Positions 1 to 8,466 of a stretch of DNA of 64,000 bases are shown here, piece after piece. The stretch is from Malikia spinosa (GTDB lineage Bacteria; Pseudomonadota; Gammaproteobacteria; Burkholderiales; Burkholderiaceae_C). Position 1 is the first letter of the stretch. Each line of letters begins with the position of its first letter. Below the pieces are notes generated by a model. It saw only the letters and a program-made list of their open reading frames with translations, was not told the origin of the DNA and did no database searches. A program made the translations under genes and the position numbers. The stretch spans positions 1 through 64,000 of the forward strand of contig NZ_PVLR01000001.1 in NCBI RefSeq assembly GCF_002980625.1. The letters run 5' to 3'.

Positions 1-20
1 TCAGGAATGAGTTCTGCCAT
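1..20 (-). CDS. 5' start of an unidentified gene cut by the window edge
   Basis: On the minus strand an ATG at 20-18 is followed by codons for Ala-Glu-Leu-Ile-Pro before the window ends. It lies 19 bp downstream of the gallate dioxygenase stop and runs in the same direction, so it may be the third gene of that catabolic operon. Only six complete codons are visible and no strong ribosome binding site precedes the ATG. The product cannot be named. The call rests on operon logic and is weak. Confidence 0.3.
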
Positions 21-39
21 GATGATGTGGTTGGAAAGA

Positions 40-1332
40 TCAGGTGGCGGACTTCGGGTCCCAGGCGGTGGCGGTGTCCTTGCCAGCGACCGAATAGAGC
101 GCGCCGGGCGCGTTGCGAGTCTGCTGGAACTGTTCGAGCGACTCGCCGCGCATGGCGGCATAGATGTGCAGGTTGGACACGCCGACCACGGCACCGAGCT
201 TTTCGAGCATGAAGAAGCTCACGCCGTAGTGGATCAGGCCGCGCCAGTCGCGCCGCCCCAGCAGATCACGCTCCTCGTCGCTCAGGCCCGCACCGGCCAT
301 TGCGCTGGCCTCGTCGGCGAGGAAGCGTTGCCGACTGGCCGGCACAATCAGGTCGTGCAGGAAGCGGTTGAGCCGGAACGCCTTGACGCTGCGACCGAAG
401 TCGAACGGATAGGTGCCCTGCAGCCGCTCGGCGCCGGCCAGCTGCACCGCCATCGCCTGGCGGTGGCGCTCGACCTCGCCGGCGATCACCGGTCCGGCCT
501 GGTTCTCGTACACCGCTGCCGCAATGCCGCACATCGAGGGCAGGTAATAGGCCTGGTGCAGCTTCCTGACCTGCGCCGACAGCGCGCCGCGCATGGTCAG
601 CCACATCATGACCTCGGCGCCTTCGGCGCCGCCGAGCTCGACCAGCTCGGCATGCGTGAGCGCGGCCAGGCGCTCGGGGTCCTGCTCGAACAGCTCGAGG
701 AACTGCATGTCCCAAGGCACGTTGTTGAAGCCGGCGCGCTCGCCATGGACCTGGTGCGACAGTCCGCCGGTCGCGACGACGACGACGCGCAGGTCCTCCG
801 GGTAGCTCTCGACCGCGCGCCGCAGCGCCTGGCCCAGCTTGTAGAACCGGCGCGCGCTCGGCAGCGGGAACTGCAGCACCCCCATCTGCAGCGGCACGAT
901 GCGCATTGGCCAGCCCTCGCCATGCTCGGCCAGCACCGACAGCGGCGAGAAGCAGCCATGGTCGAGCGGCTTGCCCTGGAAGAAGGACAGGTCGAACTCT
1001 TCCATCATCAGCGACTGGCCGATATGCGCGGCCAGCCCCGGATGGCCCATGATGGCGGGCAGGTCGCGCTGGCCACCGCCCTCGTCAGCGACCTCATAGC
1101 GCTCGCCGATGCCGAGCGCGAACGCCGAGTAATGGTCGAAGAAGAACGAGGTCACATGGTCGTTGTAGGTCACGATCACGACATCCGGCTTGACATCGGC
1201 CAGCCATTGCTTGACCGGCGCGAAGGCCTCGAAGATCGGGGTCCAGACCGGGTCGTCCTGCTTGTCGCGGTCGAAGGCGAAGCCGATGGTGGGGGTGTGC
1301 GAGACGGCAACGCCGCCAATGATGCTGGCCAT
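40..1332 (-). CDS. galA: Gallate dioxygenase (fused LigB/LigA-type extradiol dioxygenase)
   Basis: A 430-residue class III (LigB-type) extradiol ring-cleavage dioxygenase. The N-terminal ~280 residues match the catalytic beta subunit. Candidate Fe(II) ligands are H12 (in VAVSHTPTIG), H59 (in TYNDHVTSFF) and E240 (in GGAEGAEVMMW); likely active-site histidines are H125 and H193. The C-terminal ~110 residues resemble the LigA alpha subunit (RDWRGLIHYGVSFFMLEKL). This single-chain LigB-LigA order and the length of ~420-430 residues are typical of gallate dioxygenases (GalA/DesB), which open gallate to 4-oxalomesaconate in the cytoplasm, rather than two-subunit LigAB. AGGAG precedes the ATG. It lies 31 bp after the TRAP binding-protein gene, probably co-transcribed under the divergent LysR regulator. 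A protocatechuate 4,5-dioxygenase with overlapping substrates cannot be excluded. Confidence 0.82.
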   Translation of the reverse strand: MASIIGGVAVSHTPTIGFAFDRDKQDDPVWTPIFEAFAPVKQWLADVKPDVVIVTYNDHVTSFFFDHYSAFALGIGERYEVADEGGGQRDLPAIMGHPGLAAHIGQSLMMEEFDLSFFQGKPLDHGCFSPLSVLAEHGEGWPMRIVPLQMGVLQFPLPSARRFYKLGQALRRAVESYPEDLRVVVVATGGLSHQVHGERAGFNNVPWDMQFLELFEQDPERLAALTHAELVELGGAEGAEVMMWLTMRGALSAQVRKLHQAYYLPSMCGIAAAVYENQAGPVIAGEVERHRQAMAVQLAGAERLQGTYPFDFGRSVKAFRLNRFLHDLIVPASRQRFLADEASAMAGAGLSDEERDLLGRRDWRGLIHYGVSFFMLEKLGAVVGVSNLHIYAAMRGESLEQFQQTRNAPGALYSVAGKDTATAWDPKSAT

Positions 1333-1363
1333 GCTGAGGGTGCTCCTGTGTGATGGGTCGGGA

Positions 1364-2392
1364 TTACTTGGTGGAATGCTTGGTGATCAGGCTACGCGCC
1401 GCATTGAGCAACTGCTTGCCGTCATGTCCCTTGCCATCCATGTCCTTGACCCAGGTGTCGGTGACGGTCTGGCCGGCGGCCTGGAAGCGCTGCAGCTCGG
1501 CCTTCGGGATCACGTTGAAATGGTTGGCCGCTGCCGCCTTCTTGCCCTCGGCATCGGCGGCCAGGAAGGTCTTGCCGATCTGGCCCGACAAGGCCTGGCC
1601 GCTGTTCCTGTCGATCACCTTGCGCAGGTCCTCGGGCAGGCCCTCGTAGCGCGCCTTGTTCATCGCGAACATGAAGACCGAGGTGTAGATCGCGGGTTCG
1701 GCCGGATCGGTCTCGGAATGGAACTTGACCATTTCCTGCAGCTTGACCGAGGGTACGACCTCGTAGGGCATCAGCGCGCCGTCGATCACGCCCTTGGCTA
1801 GCGCCTCGCTGGTTGCCGGCACCGGCATCGCGACCGGGGTCGCGCCGAGCGCGGACAGCAGCTTGTTGCTCAGGCGGGTCGGCGCGCGCAGCTTGAGGCC
1901 CTTGACGTCGTCGAGGCTCTTGATCGGTTTCTTGATCACGTGGAACACGCCGTCGCCATGCACATGCAGTGCCAGCGGCTTCATGTCCTTGAACTCGCCC
2001 AGCGCGTACTGCTGGGTGTAGTCCCAGACCGCCTTGCTGGTGGCCTCGGGGTCCTGCATCATAAACGGCAGCTCGAACACCTCGAGCAGCGGGAACATGC
2101 CGGCGGTATAGCCCTGCAGCGTCCAGATCACGTCGACCACGCCGTTGCGCACCTGGCTGACCAGCTGGGCCGGCGTGCCGCCGAGCTGCATCGACGGGTA
2201 AATCTGGCATTTCATGCGCTGGTTCGACTCCTTCTGGATGCGCTCGCACCAGGGCTGGATGAACATGGTGTTGGCGTACGAGTTCGACGGCAGGAAATGG
2301 TGCACCTTGAGAGTGACTTCCTGAGCCTGGGCAGCGCTGCCCAGGCTCAGGGCGGCCAGGGTCGTTACGAGGGTTTTGGTGAGAGTGCGCAT
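1364..2392 (-). CDS. TRAP transporter substrate-binding protein, DctP family
   Basis: A 342-residue periplasmic binding protein of the DctP family. The start is the ATG at 2392, with AAGGAGA just upstream (2400-2406) and a clean signal peptide (basic MRTLTK, hydrophobic core, cleavage after AQA near residue 23). The open frame continues far upstream without plausible coding. Mature features are LKVHHFLPSNSY at the N terminus and the GLKLRAPTRLSNKLLSALGATP segment typical of the ligand-gripping region with its conserved arginine. TRAP systems import carboxylates using an ion gradient. No DctQ or DctM membrane subunits are visible, so they are outside the window or the protein serves distant permeases. 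As first gene of the gallate dioxygenase operon it probably binds an aromatic or other organic acid (inference). Confidence 0.88.
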   Translation of the reverse strand: MRTLTKTLVTTLAALSLGSAAQAQEVTLKVHHFLPSNSYANTMFIQPWCERIQKESNQRMKCQIYPSMQLGGTPAQLVSQVRNGVVDVIWTLQGYTAGMFPLLEVFELPFMMQDPEATSKAVWDYTQQYALGEFKDMKPLALHVHGDGVFHVIKKPIKSLDDVKGLKLRAPTRLSNKLLSALGATPVAMPVPATSEALAKGVIDGALMPYEVVPSVKLQEMVKFHSETDPAEPAIYTSVFMFAMNKARYEGLPEDLRKVIDRNSGQALSGQIGKTFLAADAEGKKAAAANHFNVIPKAELQRFQAAGQTVTDTWVKDMDGKGHDGKQLLNAARSLITKHSTK

Positions 2393-2477
2393 GGTGTTGT
2401 CTCCTTGTGATGGGGGTTGCAGGCGCTGATTCTCGAAACCTCGACCCGGCCTGAGAAGATGGCAGGAACGCAAGCGC

Positions 2478-2494
2478 GATAACATTTGCTTATC
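2478..2494. promoter_or_regulatory. LysR-type regulator binding site (T-N11-A inverted repeat)
   Basis: GATAA and TTATC form a perfect inverted repeat around a 7-bp centre, containing a T-N11-A core (T2480, A2492). It lies in the 130-bp gap between the divergent lysR and dctP-like starts, 28 bp before the lysR ATG. That is the usual place and form for a LysR autoregulatory or activation site. Binding itself is inferred. Confidence 0.6.
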
Positions 2495-2522
2495 TCCATC
2501 GTCCTGATCCGGGTCCCACCTC

Positions 2523-3455
2523 ATGAAGCTGTCCGCCCTGCAAGCCCTTGTCGCCGCCATCGAATCGGGCAGCTTGCGCAGTGCGGCCAGACGCCTGGGT
2601 CTGTCGCAGCCGGCGCTGACCAAGACGATCCGTGAACTCGAGCGCGAGCTGGCCGCACCGCTGCTCGAGCGCACGTCGAAAGGGGTGTTGCCCACCGCCC
2701 AGGGCAAGGTGCTGTACGACCGGGCCTTGAAGGCGAACAAGGAGCTCAGCACTGCCGTTGATGAAATCCGCCAGCTCGATGGCACCATGCTCGGGGAGCT
2801 CAGCGTCGGGGCCGTTCCGGTCGCCGTCATGCTGCTGCTGCCGGAGACCTTGCGCACCTTTTCCCGCCAGTTTCCCGACATCAAGTTGCGCCTGAGCGAG
2901 GAGCTGTTTTTCGCGCAAATGCAGAAGCTGCGCTCGGGCCAGGTGGATGTGGCGATCTGCGGCATCCCGGACGGCCTGGCCTCGGGCGAGTTCCAGATCG
3001 AAACCCTGATCGAGACCGAGATGGTGGTGGTAGTCCGCAAGGGCAGCCCGCGCCAGCAGGCGCGCCGGCTGCAGGAGTTGGCCGATGCGCCATGGGTCTA
3101 CACCGGCTCGACCCATGACGCGGGTTACGCGAAACTCCTGTTCGAGCGCCATGGCATGGACGGGCCGCCTTCGCGCACCATCGTCAACTCGACCTTGGCG
3201 CTGCTGTCGCTGGTGACGGCGGGGGACTATGTGGCCCTGATGCCGCGCCAGATCGCCGTCCATCCGATGGCGGCCAGCTTCTTCGCCATCGTGCCGCTGG
3301 CCGAGGAGGGCTATCGCCTCCAGGTGGCGGCGCTGATCCGCCGTGAATCCGCAGTCGCGCCCGTGGTCCGGCATTTTCTGGCCCATCTGCACCGGGCCGC
3401 CCATCACGTCAACCACCGGCCGGACTGGGACGAGTCCAGCTCGCTGTCTTGCTAG
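2523..3455 (+). CDS. LysR-family transcriptional regulator of the adjacent catabolic operon
   Basis: A 310-residue LysR-type regulator. The winged helix-turn-helix occupies residues ~1-60 (SLRSAARRLGLSQPALTKTIRELE), followed by a linker helix and an effector domain from ~90 to 295 (GELSVGAVPVAVMLLLPETL). It is divergent from the TRAP binding protein and gallate dioxygenase genes, so it probably activates them in response to gallate or a related aromatic acid. No clear Shine-Dalgarno precedes the ATG, but the N terminus fits the family. The tail after ~295 is short and polar. The regulated genes are inferred from divergence and the T-N11-A site; the inducer is unknown. Confidence 0.9.
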   Translation: MKLSALQALVAAIESGSLRSAARRLGLSQPALTKTIRELERELAAPLLERTSKGVLPTAQGKVLYDRALKANKELSTAVDEIRQLDGTMLGELSVGAVPVAVMLLLPETLRTFSRQFPDIKLRLSEELFFAQMQKLRSGQVDVAICGIPDGLASGEFQIETLIETEMVVVVRKGSPRQQARRLQELADAPWVYTGSTHDAGYAKLLFERHGMDGPPSRTIVNSTLALLSLVTAGDYVALMPRQIAVHPMAASFFAIVPLAEEGYRLQVAALIRRESAVAPVVRHFLAHLHRAAHHVNHRPDWDESSSLSC

Positions 3456-3490
3456 GACGGGCGGCTTCGTGACGAGGTCGGGCGGGTCTG

Positions 3491-3530
3491 AAAACGAAAA
3501 ACCCTGCAGACCGTGAGATCTGTAGGGTTT
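3491..3530 (-). terminator. Intrinsic terminator of the tRNA-Leu transcription unit
   Basis: AAACCCTGCAGA (3499-3510) pairs with TCTGTAGGGTTT (3519-3530) in a 12-bp stem with one wobble and an 8-nt loop. Read on the minus strand the stem is followed by TTTTTCGTTTTC. It lies 7 bp beyond the 3' end of the first tRNA and could also stop lysR reading the other way, though the U tract is weaker there. Confidence 0.75.
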
Positions 3531-3536
3531 CATGTT

Positions 3537-3621
<85 letters not shown>

Positions 3622-3680
3622 TTTCAGGGTTTTGTTTCTTGAGATATGCCCAAAGTCTAGCAAATGAGTGCTAAAGTCTT

Positions 3681-3765
<85 letters not shown>

Positions 3766-3781
3766 ATCTCAGGAAGCCGCT

Positions 3782-3809
3782 AGTATAGCGCGGAATATTG
3801 CGAGTACAA
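3782..3809 (-). promoter_or_regulatory. Sigma70-type promoter for the tandem tRNA-Leu genes
   Basis: On the minus strand TTGTAC (3809-3804) and TATACT (3787-3782) are separated by 16 bp, 17 bp upstream of the first tRNA base. Both hexamers are close to consensus. The element directly abuts the rnr start at 3817, so the divergent gene has almost no leader of its own. Confidence 0.7.
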
Positions 3810-3816
3810 AAGCCGA

Positions 3817-6102
3817 GTGAAAGAAAAACCTATTTTATTGACTGAATTCGAAGGCCAGGTCAACGGCCACCGCGACGGCCACGGTTTCGTGGTGCGTGAC
3901 GATGGACAACCCGATGTCTACCTGCCGCCCAACGAGATGCGTGCCGTCCTTCACCGCGACCGGGTCAAGGTCCAGGTGGTGCGGCAGGACCGCCGCGGCC
4001 GACCCGAGGGCCGCGTGACCGAGATCGTCGGGCGTTCCAGCGCCCCGATCATCGGGCGCCTGCTGCAGGAGTCCGGTGTCTGGCTGGTCGCGCCCGAGGA
4101 CAAGCGCTACGGCCAGGATGTGCTGATCCCGAAGGGCGCCATGGGCCAGGCCCAGCCGGGCCAGGTGGTGGTGGTCGAGCTGACCGAGCCGCCCGCGCTC
4201 TACGGCCAGCCGGTCGGCCGCATCAAGGAGGTGCTCGGCGAGATCGACGACCCCGGCATGGAGATCGAGGTCGCGGTGCGCAAGTACGGCGTGCCGCACG
4301 AGTTCTCGGATGCCGCGCTGGCACAGGCGCGTGCCTTGCCCGACAAGGTGCGTGCGGCCGACAAGAAGCACCGGATCGACCTGACCGACGTGCCGCTGGT
4401 GACGATCGACGGCGAGGATGCGCGCGACTTCGATGACGCGGTCTACTGCGAACCGGCCAAGGTCGGACGCGGCAAGGGCTGGCGCCTGCTGGTCGCGATC
4501 GCCGATGTCAGCCACTATGTCGAGACCGGCGAGGCGATCGACATCGACGCCTACGAGCGCGCCACCAGCGTCTACTTCCCGCGCCGCGTGATCCCGATGC
4601 TGCCCGAGAAGCTCTCGAACGGCCTGTGCTCGCTGAACCCGGAGGTCGAGCGCCTATGCATGGTCTGCGACATGCTGATCAACGCCCAGGGCGACATCCA
4701 CGCCTACCAGTTCTATCCGGCGGTGATGTTCAGCCACGGTCGCCTGACCTATACCGAGGTCGCAGCCATCCTGCAGAACACGCGCGGCCATGAGGCGCAG
4801 CAGCGCGAGGCGCTGGTACCGCATCTGCTCAACCTGCACGATGTCTACCGGGGCCTGCTGGAAGCACGCAAGCGCCGTGGCGCAGTCGATTTCGAGACCA
4901 CCGAGACCCAGATCGTCTGCAACGAGGTCGGCCAGATCGAGAAGATCGTCCCGCGCACGCGCAACGACGCGCACCGCCTGATCGAGGAGGCCATGCTGGC
5001 GGCCAACGTCTGCTCGGCCGAGTTCATCCAGCACGGCAAGCACCCGGGCCTGTTCCGCGTCCACGAGGGGCCGACCCCGCTCAAGATCGACATCCTGCGC
5101 CAGTACCTCAAGGCGCTGGCCTTGCCCTACAGCGTCAGCGACGAGCCGACCCCGCTCGAGTTCCAGCAGATCGCCACGGCGACCGGTGACCGGCCCGATG
5201 CGCTGCAGATCCACCAGATGCTGCTGCGCTCGATGTCGCAGGCGATCTACTCGCCCAACAACGAGGGCCATTTCGGCCTGGCCTTCGAGGCCTATACCCA
5301 TTTCACCAGTCCGATCCGGCGCTATCCCGACTTGCTGGTGCACCGCGTGATCAAGTGCATCCTGGGCGAGCGCAAGTATTCGCTGCCCAATCTGCCGACG
5401 CCGGGCGAGGCCCAGCTCAAGCTGGCCAAGCGGCTGGCCGACCGGGTCAAGCCGCCGGCTCCGGGTGACAAGCCGGTGCGGGCCAAGAAGCCGAATGCCG
5501 AGCTGCTGGCCTGGCAGGCCGCCGGCCTGCATTGCAGTGCCAACGAGCGCCGCGCCGACGAGGCCAGCCGCGATGTCGAGGCCTGGCTCAAGTGCAAGTA
5601 CATGCGCGAGCATCTGGGCGAGGAGTTCAGCGGCAAGGTCAGTGCGGCCACCAGCTTCGGCCTGTTCGTCACGCTCGACAGCATGTATGTCGAGGGCCTG
5701 GTGCACATCACCGAGCTCGGCGGCGAGTACTACCGCTTCGACGAGGCACGCCAGGAACTGCGCGGCGAGCGTACCGGCATGCGCTATGCGCTTGGCACGC
5801 CGGTGCGGGTGCAGGTCAGTCGGGTCGATCTCGACGGCCGGCGCATCGACTTTCGCTTGGTGCGCGAAGGCGAGGAGCTGGTAGCGCGTGCGCTGCGCGA
5901 CAAGAAGGGCGGCTCCGCAGCAGTTGCCGGCGAGGGTGGCTCGACCCGGGCCGCGCGCAAGCGCAAGCCCAAGGCGGGCGAAGCCGGTCCATCGGCTCAG
6001 CCGGGTCCGTCGGGCATCTGGTCGGGCGGCAAGCCCGCTGGCAAGCCTGCCGGTCGCGGTGCCGGTTCGTCGGCGGGCAAGTCGCGCAAGGGCAAGCGTT
6101 GA
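3817..6102 (+). CDS. rnr: Ribonuclease R (3'-5' exoribonuclease, RNB family)
   Basis: A 761-residue processive 3'-5' hydrolytic exoribonuclease that degrades structured RNA and aids RNA quality control. The domain order is an N-terminal cold-shock OB fold (~10-70, GQVNGHRDGHGFV), a second cold-shock-like region (~75-150), the RNB catalytic domain (~190-520) with the acidic motif D198, D201, D204, D206, D207, an S1 domain (~605-690, GKVSAATSFGLFVTLD), and a Lys/Arg/Gly-rich tail (~695-761). The start is a GTG at 3817; an in-frame stop at 3781 prevents a longer protein. It therefore lacks the ~80-residue N-terminal helix-turn-helix region of E. coli RNase R. No good ribosome binding site is seen. 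yggT follows after 1 bp. Confidence 0.93.
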   Translation: MKEKPILLTEFEGQVNGHRDGHGFVVRDDGQPDVYLPPNEMRAVLHRDRVKVQVVRQDRRGRPEGRVTEIVGRSSAPIIGRLLQESGVWLVAPEDKRYGQDVLIPKGAMGQAQPGQVVVVELTEPPALYGQPVGRIKEVLGEIDDPGMEIEVAVRKYGVPHEFSDAALAQARALPDKVRAADKKHRIDLTDVPLVTIDGEDARDFDDAVYCEPAKVGRGKGWRLLVAIADVSHYVETGEAIDIDAYERATSVYFPRRVIPMLPEKLSNGLCSLNPEVERLCMVCDMLINAQGDIHAYQFYPAVMFSHGRLTYTEVAAILQNTRGHEAQQREALVPHLLNLHDVYRGLLEARKRRGAVDFETTETQIVCNEVGQIEKIVPRTRNDAHRLIEEAMLAANVCSAEFIQHGKHPGLFRVHEGPTPLKIDILRQYLKALALPYSVSDEPTPLEFQQIATATGDRPDALQIHQMLLRSMSQAIYSPNNEGHFGLAFEAYTHFTSPIRRYPDLLVHRVIKCILGERKYSLPNLPTPGEAQLKLAKRLADRVKPPAPGDKPVRAKKPNAELLAWQAAGLHCSANERRADEASRDVEAWLKCKYMREHLGEEFSGKVSAATSFGLFVTLDSMYVEGLVHITELGGEYYRFDEARQELRGERTGMRYALGTPVRVQVSRVDLDGRRIDFRLVREGEELVARALRDKKGGSAAVAGEGGSTRAARKRKPKAGEAGPSAQPGPSGIWSGGKPAGKPAGRGAGSSAGKSRKGKR

Positions 6103-6103
6103 G

Positions 6104-6652
6104 ATGCAGATACTCGTCTTTCTGCTCGACAACCTGTTCTTCGTGCTGGTCTTTGCTTCGCTGCTGCGGGCCTGGATGAACCAGTCCCGGCTGCGCATGA
6201 CCGAGCAGCCCGGGCGTTTCGTGATGGCGCTCAGCGACTGGCTGGTCAAGCCGCTGCGCCGCGCCTTGCCGAATGGCTTGCGCCAGGCCCGCCTGGACTG
6301 GGCCAGCCTGGCGGCGGCCGCGCTGCTGGCGCTGTGTCATGCCTTGCTGCTGCACCTGCTGTCGCTGATCCTGCTGCCCAGCTTCGATTGGCTGTCCTGG
6401 GTCTGGACGGTGCCCGCGCAGGCCTTGCTGTTCCTGCTGCGCACGGTGCTGCAGGGCTTGCTGGCCATGACACTGGTCTACGCGCTGATGAGCTGGATCC
6501 AGCCTTTCTCGCCGATCGGTGGCGTGCTGGCGCGCCTGCTCGCGCCCTTGCTGCAGCCGCTGCGCCGGCGCCTGCCCCTGGTCGGCGGGGTCGACCTGTC
6601 GGCGCTGGTGCTGATCCTGCTGCTGCAGGTGCTGCTGCTGGCGCTGGGCTGA
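6104..6652 (+). CDS. YggT-family integral membrane protein
   Basis: A 182-residue protein with two copies of the YGGT unit, each a hydrophobic segment plus a basic stretch with Pro/Ile (MNQSRLRMTEQPGRFVMALSDWLVKPLRR near 25-55; ALMSWIQPFSPIGGVLARLLAPLLQPLRR near 125-155). About four membrane segments are visible. The ATG at 6104 is 1 bp after the rnr stop, so translation is probably coupled. The family is linked to osmotic tolerance and membrane or cell-division functions in several bacteria, but its biochemical role is not settled. It converges with the NAD(P)HX repair gene. Confidence 0.88.
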   Translation: MQILVFLLDNLFFVLVFASLLRAWMNQSRLRMTEQPGRFVMALSDWLVKPLRRALPNGLRQARLDWASLAAAALLALCHALLLHLLSLILLPSFDWLSWVWTVPAQALLFLLRTVLQGLLAMTLVYALMSWIQPFSPIGGVLARLLAPLLQPLRRRLPLVGGVDLSALVLILLLQVLLLALG

Positions 6653-6695
6653 CCTGGCTTGGCCTGGGCTGACCTGACCTGACCTGGCCTGGCCC
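6651..6695. repeat. Short degenerate CCTGG/CTGACC tandem tract
   Basis: Immediately after the yggT stop, CTGACC, CCTGG and GGCCTGG units repeat head to tail for about 45 bp, in the gap between two converging genes. The units are too short and irregular for CRISPR or a classical VNTR. It looks like slippage-generated sequence containing many CC(W)GG-like pentamers. Confidence 0.5.
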
Positions 6696-6764
6696 TTGGA
6701 CGCAGGCCGCTATCCATGGTGGCCTTGGCGTCCTTGAATTTTTGGCCGGTGCCTGCGCCAAGGC

Positions 6765-8384
6765 TCAGCCCGGCCAGGGCGTGAGGCCGGCGAGCAGGTC
6801 GCCGGCGCGCAGGCCGCGTCCGCTTGGCCAGCGGTCGGCCAGTGCGCCATGTTGGTGTACCGCCCGGCAGGCCGCCTGTAGTGCCATTTCCAGTCCGTCG
6901 CTCAAGCTGCCGTTCAGCCCGCTGTCCGGGCTGGGCTGCGGCATGGCAGCCGGCATTTGGCCCTGCCTGCCGGGCCTGGCGGTCTGCGCCCAGTAGGCGC
7001 CGACCATGCCGGCCAGCACATCGCCGGTGCCGGCGGTCGCGAGCAGGGCGTTGCCCGTAGTGTTGATCAGCGGGATCTGCCCCGGCGCGGCGATCACGCT
7101 GCCCGAACCCTTGAGCACGACCACGGATTGGAATTGCTGCGCCAGCTCGCGTGCGGCTTGCAGCCGGTCGGCCTGGACCTGCGCGCTGTCGCAGCCCAGC
7201 AGCCTGGCCGCCTCGAGCGGATGCGGTGTCAGGATGCTGTGCTGGCCGCGTGCCAGCCGGCGGCTCAGCTGTGCGCGCCAGTCGGCCTGCTGCGCCAGCG
7301 CATTGAGCGCGTCGGCATCGAGCACCAGGCGCGGTGAATGTTCGAGCAGGGCTGACAGCACCGCGCGCACCGACTGGCCGCCACCACAGCCGCAGACGGT
7401 GATGGCCTGGCGCGCCAGCTCGCCCTCGGCGCTGGCTTGCGCCGGGCGAAACATCAGCTCGGGCCAGAGCAGGTCGAGCGCGGGCGTGGCCGGTCCGGCG
7501 CCGAGCAGGCCCAGATAGACCCGGCCCGCGCCGGCTTGCAGGCCGGCGCGCGCCGCCAGCAGTGCCGCGCCGCTCATGCCGTTGCCATCGACCGAGACAT
7601 CCTGGCCGCCGAGCACCAGCAAGTCGCCGTGGCTGCCCTTGTGTGCGCCATGGCGCTGCTGACGCGTCGGGCCCGGCTCGGTGTCAGGCGCGTTGAGCCA
7701 GGCATCGGGCGGCAGCTGATCGGCGGCGACGCCGAGCCGGTCGAGCCAGACCTGGCCGGCCGCGTCCCGGCCGTCGGCGGTGAACAGTCCGGGCTTGAGC
7801 GTCAGCAGCGACAGGGTGTGGCGCGGCCCGGCAGGGCGGGCCGCGAAGGGATTGAGCCAGGCGCCGCTGTCGCACGCCAGACCGCTGGGCAGGTCCACGC
7901 ACAGCACGGTCGCGCGGGTCTGCTGCAGGGTTTGCATCCAGTCGGCCATCGGGCCCGGACCGAGGCCGCGGCCGCCCAGGCCCAGCAGCGCATCGATGCC
8001 GAGGTCGAAGTCCTCGGGTGGCCGGTCGGAAAACTCCAGGCCGGCCGCTCGCGCCTGTTGCAGTGCGTAGCGGGCGTCGTCAGGCAGGCGGCTTTCGTTG
8101 CCCTGCCAGCTGACCGTCAGGCGGGTCTGTGGCAGTTGCGTGCGCAGCAGGGCAGCTGCCAGCAGGCCGTCGCCGCCGTTGTTGCTGGGTCCGCAGGCGA
8201 GCCAGACATGGCGTGCATGCGGCTGCAGCGCCCGCGCCAGGGCGGCAATCGAGCCCGCGGCCCGCTGCATCAGCTGGTGTGGCGGCAGGTGCGCGAGCGC
8301 GGCCTGTTCGATCGCGCGGCTGGCGGCGCTGCCGTGCAGCGGGAGCTTGGGTCGGCACGACCCGGGGTCTAGGCGCAGCAGCAT
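6765..8384 (-). CDS. nnr: Bifunctional NAD(P)H-hydrate epimerase / ADP-dependent NAD(P)H-hydrate dehydratase
   Basis: A 539-residue two-domain metabolite-repair enzyme (YjeF type). The N-terminal epimerase (~1-220, GPSNNGGDGLLAAALL near 65) interconverts R- and S-NAD(P)HX. The C-terminal kinase-fold dehydratase (~235-539, KGSHGDLLVLGG, LVLDADALNAL, TGNALLATAGTGDVLAGM) restores NAD(P)H using ADP. The order and length match the bacterial fusion. It converges with yggT and diverges from rpsB: its start lies only 14 bp from the extended -10 of the rpsB promoter. The C-terminal domain carries a ~25-residue Gln/Pro/Gly-rich insert (QTARPGRQGQMPAAMPQPSP region). Confidence 0.92.
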   Translation of the reverse strand: MLLRLDPGSCRPKLPLHGSAASRAIEQAALAHLPPHQLMQRAAGSIAALARALQPHARHVWLACGPSNNGGDGLLAAALLRTQLPQTRLTVSWQGNESRLPDDARYALQQARAAGLEFSDRPPEDFDLGIDALLGLGGRGLGPGPMADWMQTLQQTRATVLCVDLPSGLACDSGAWLNPFAARPAGPRHTLSLLTLKPGLFTADGRDAAGQVWLDRLGVAADQLPPDAWLNAPDTEPGPTRQQRHGAHKGSHGDLLVLGGQDVSVDGNGMSGAALLAARAGLQAGAGRVYLGLLGAGPATPALDLLWPELMFRPAQASAEGELARQAITVCGCGGGQSVRAVLSALLEHSPRLVLDADALNALAQQADWRAQLSRRLARGQHSILTPHPLEAARLLGCDSAQVQADRLQAARELAQQFQSVVVLKGSGSVIAAPGQIPLINTTGNALLATAGTGDVLAGMVGAYWAQTARPGRQGQMPAAMPQPSPDSGLNGSLSDGLEMALQAACRAVHQHGALADRWPSGRGLRAGDLLAGLTPWPG

Positions 8385-8397
8385 GAGGTTTTGAAGG

Positions 8398-8406
8398 TGT
8401 TACAAT
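8398..8406 (+). promoter_or_regulatory. Extended -10 promoter upstream of rpsB
   Basis: TGTTACAAT gives a TGn extended -10 with the hexamer TACAAT at 8401-8406, about 138 bp before the rpsB ATG. No good -35 is visible 16-18 bp upstream, which is common for extended -10 promoters. The implied transcript has a ~130-nt leader that includes the hairpin at 8467-8513. Confidence 0.5.
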
Positions 8407-8466
8407 CGCTGGGTTTTGCAAATTGTGGCGCATGTGGCGTCACATAAAGCAGAGCTCAACCGCAAA

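Noticed and set aside
7-1353. 448-codon plus-strand frame opposite the gallate dioxygenase
   Set aside because: The minus strand carries iron-ligand and LigA/LigB signatures; the plus-strand translation has no recognisable domain.
2393-3040. N-terminal extension of the TRAP binding-protein frame into lysR
   Set aside because: The ATG at 2392 has a good ribosome binding site and begins a signal peptide; the upstream part is antisense to lysR.
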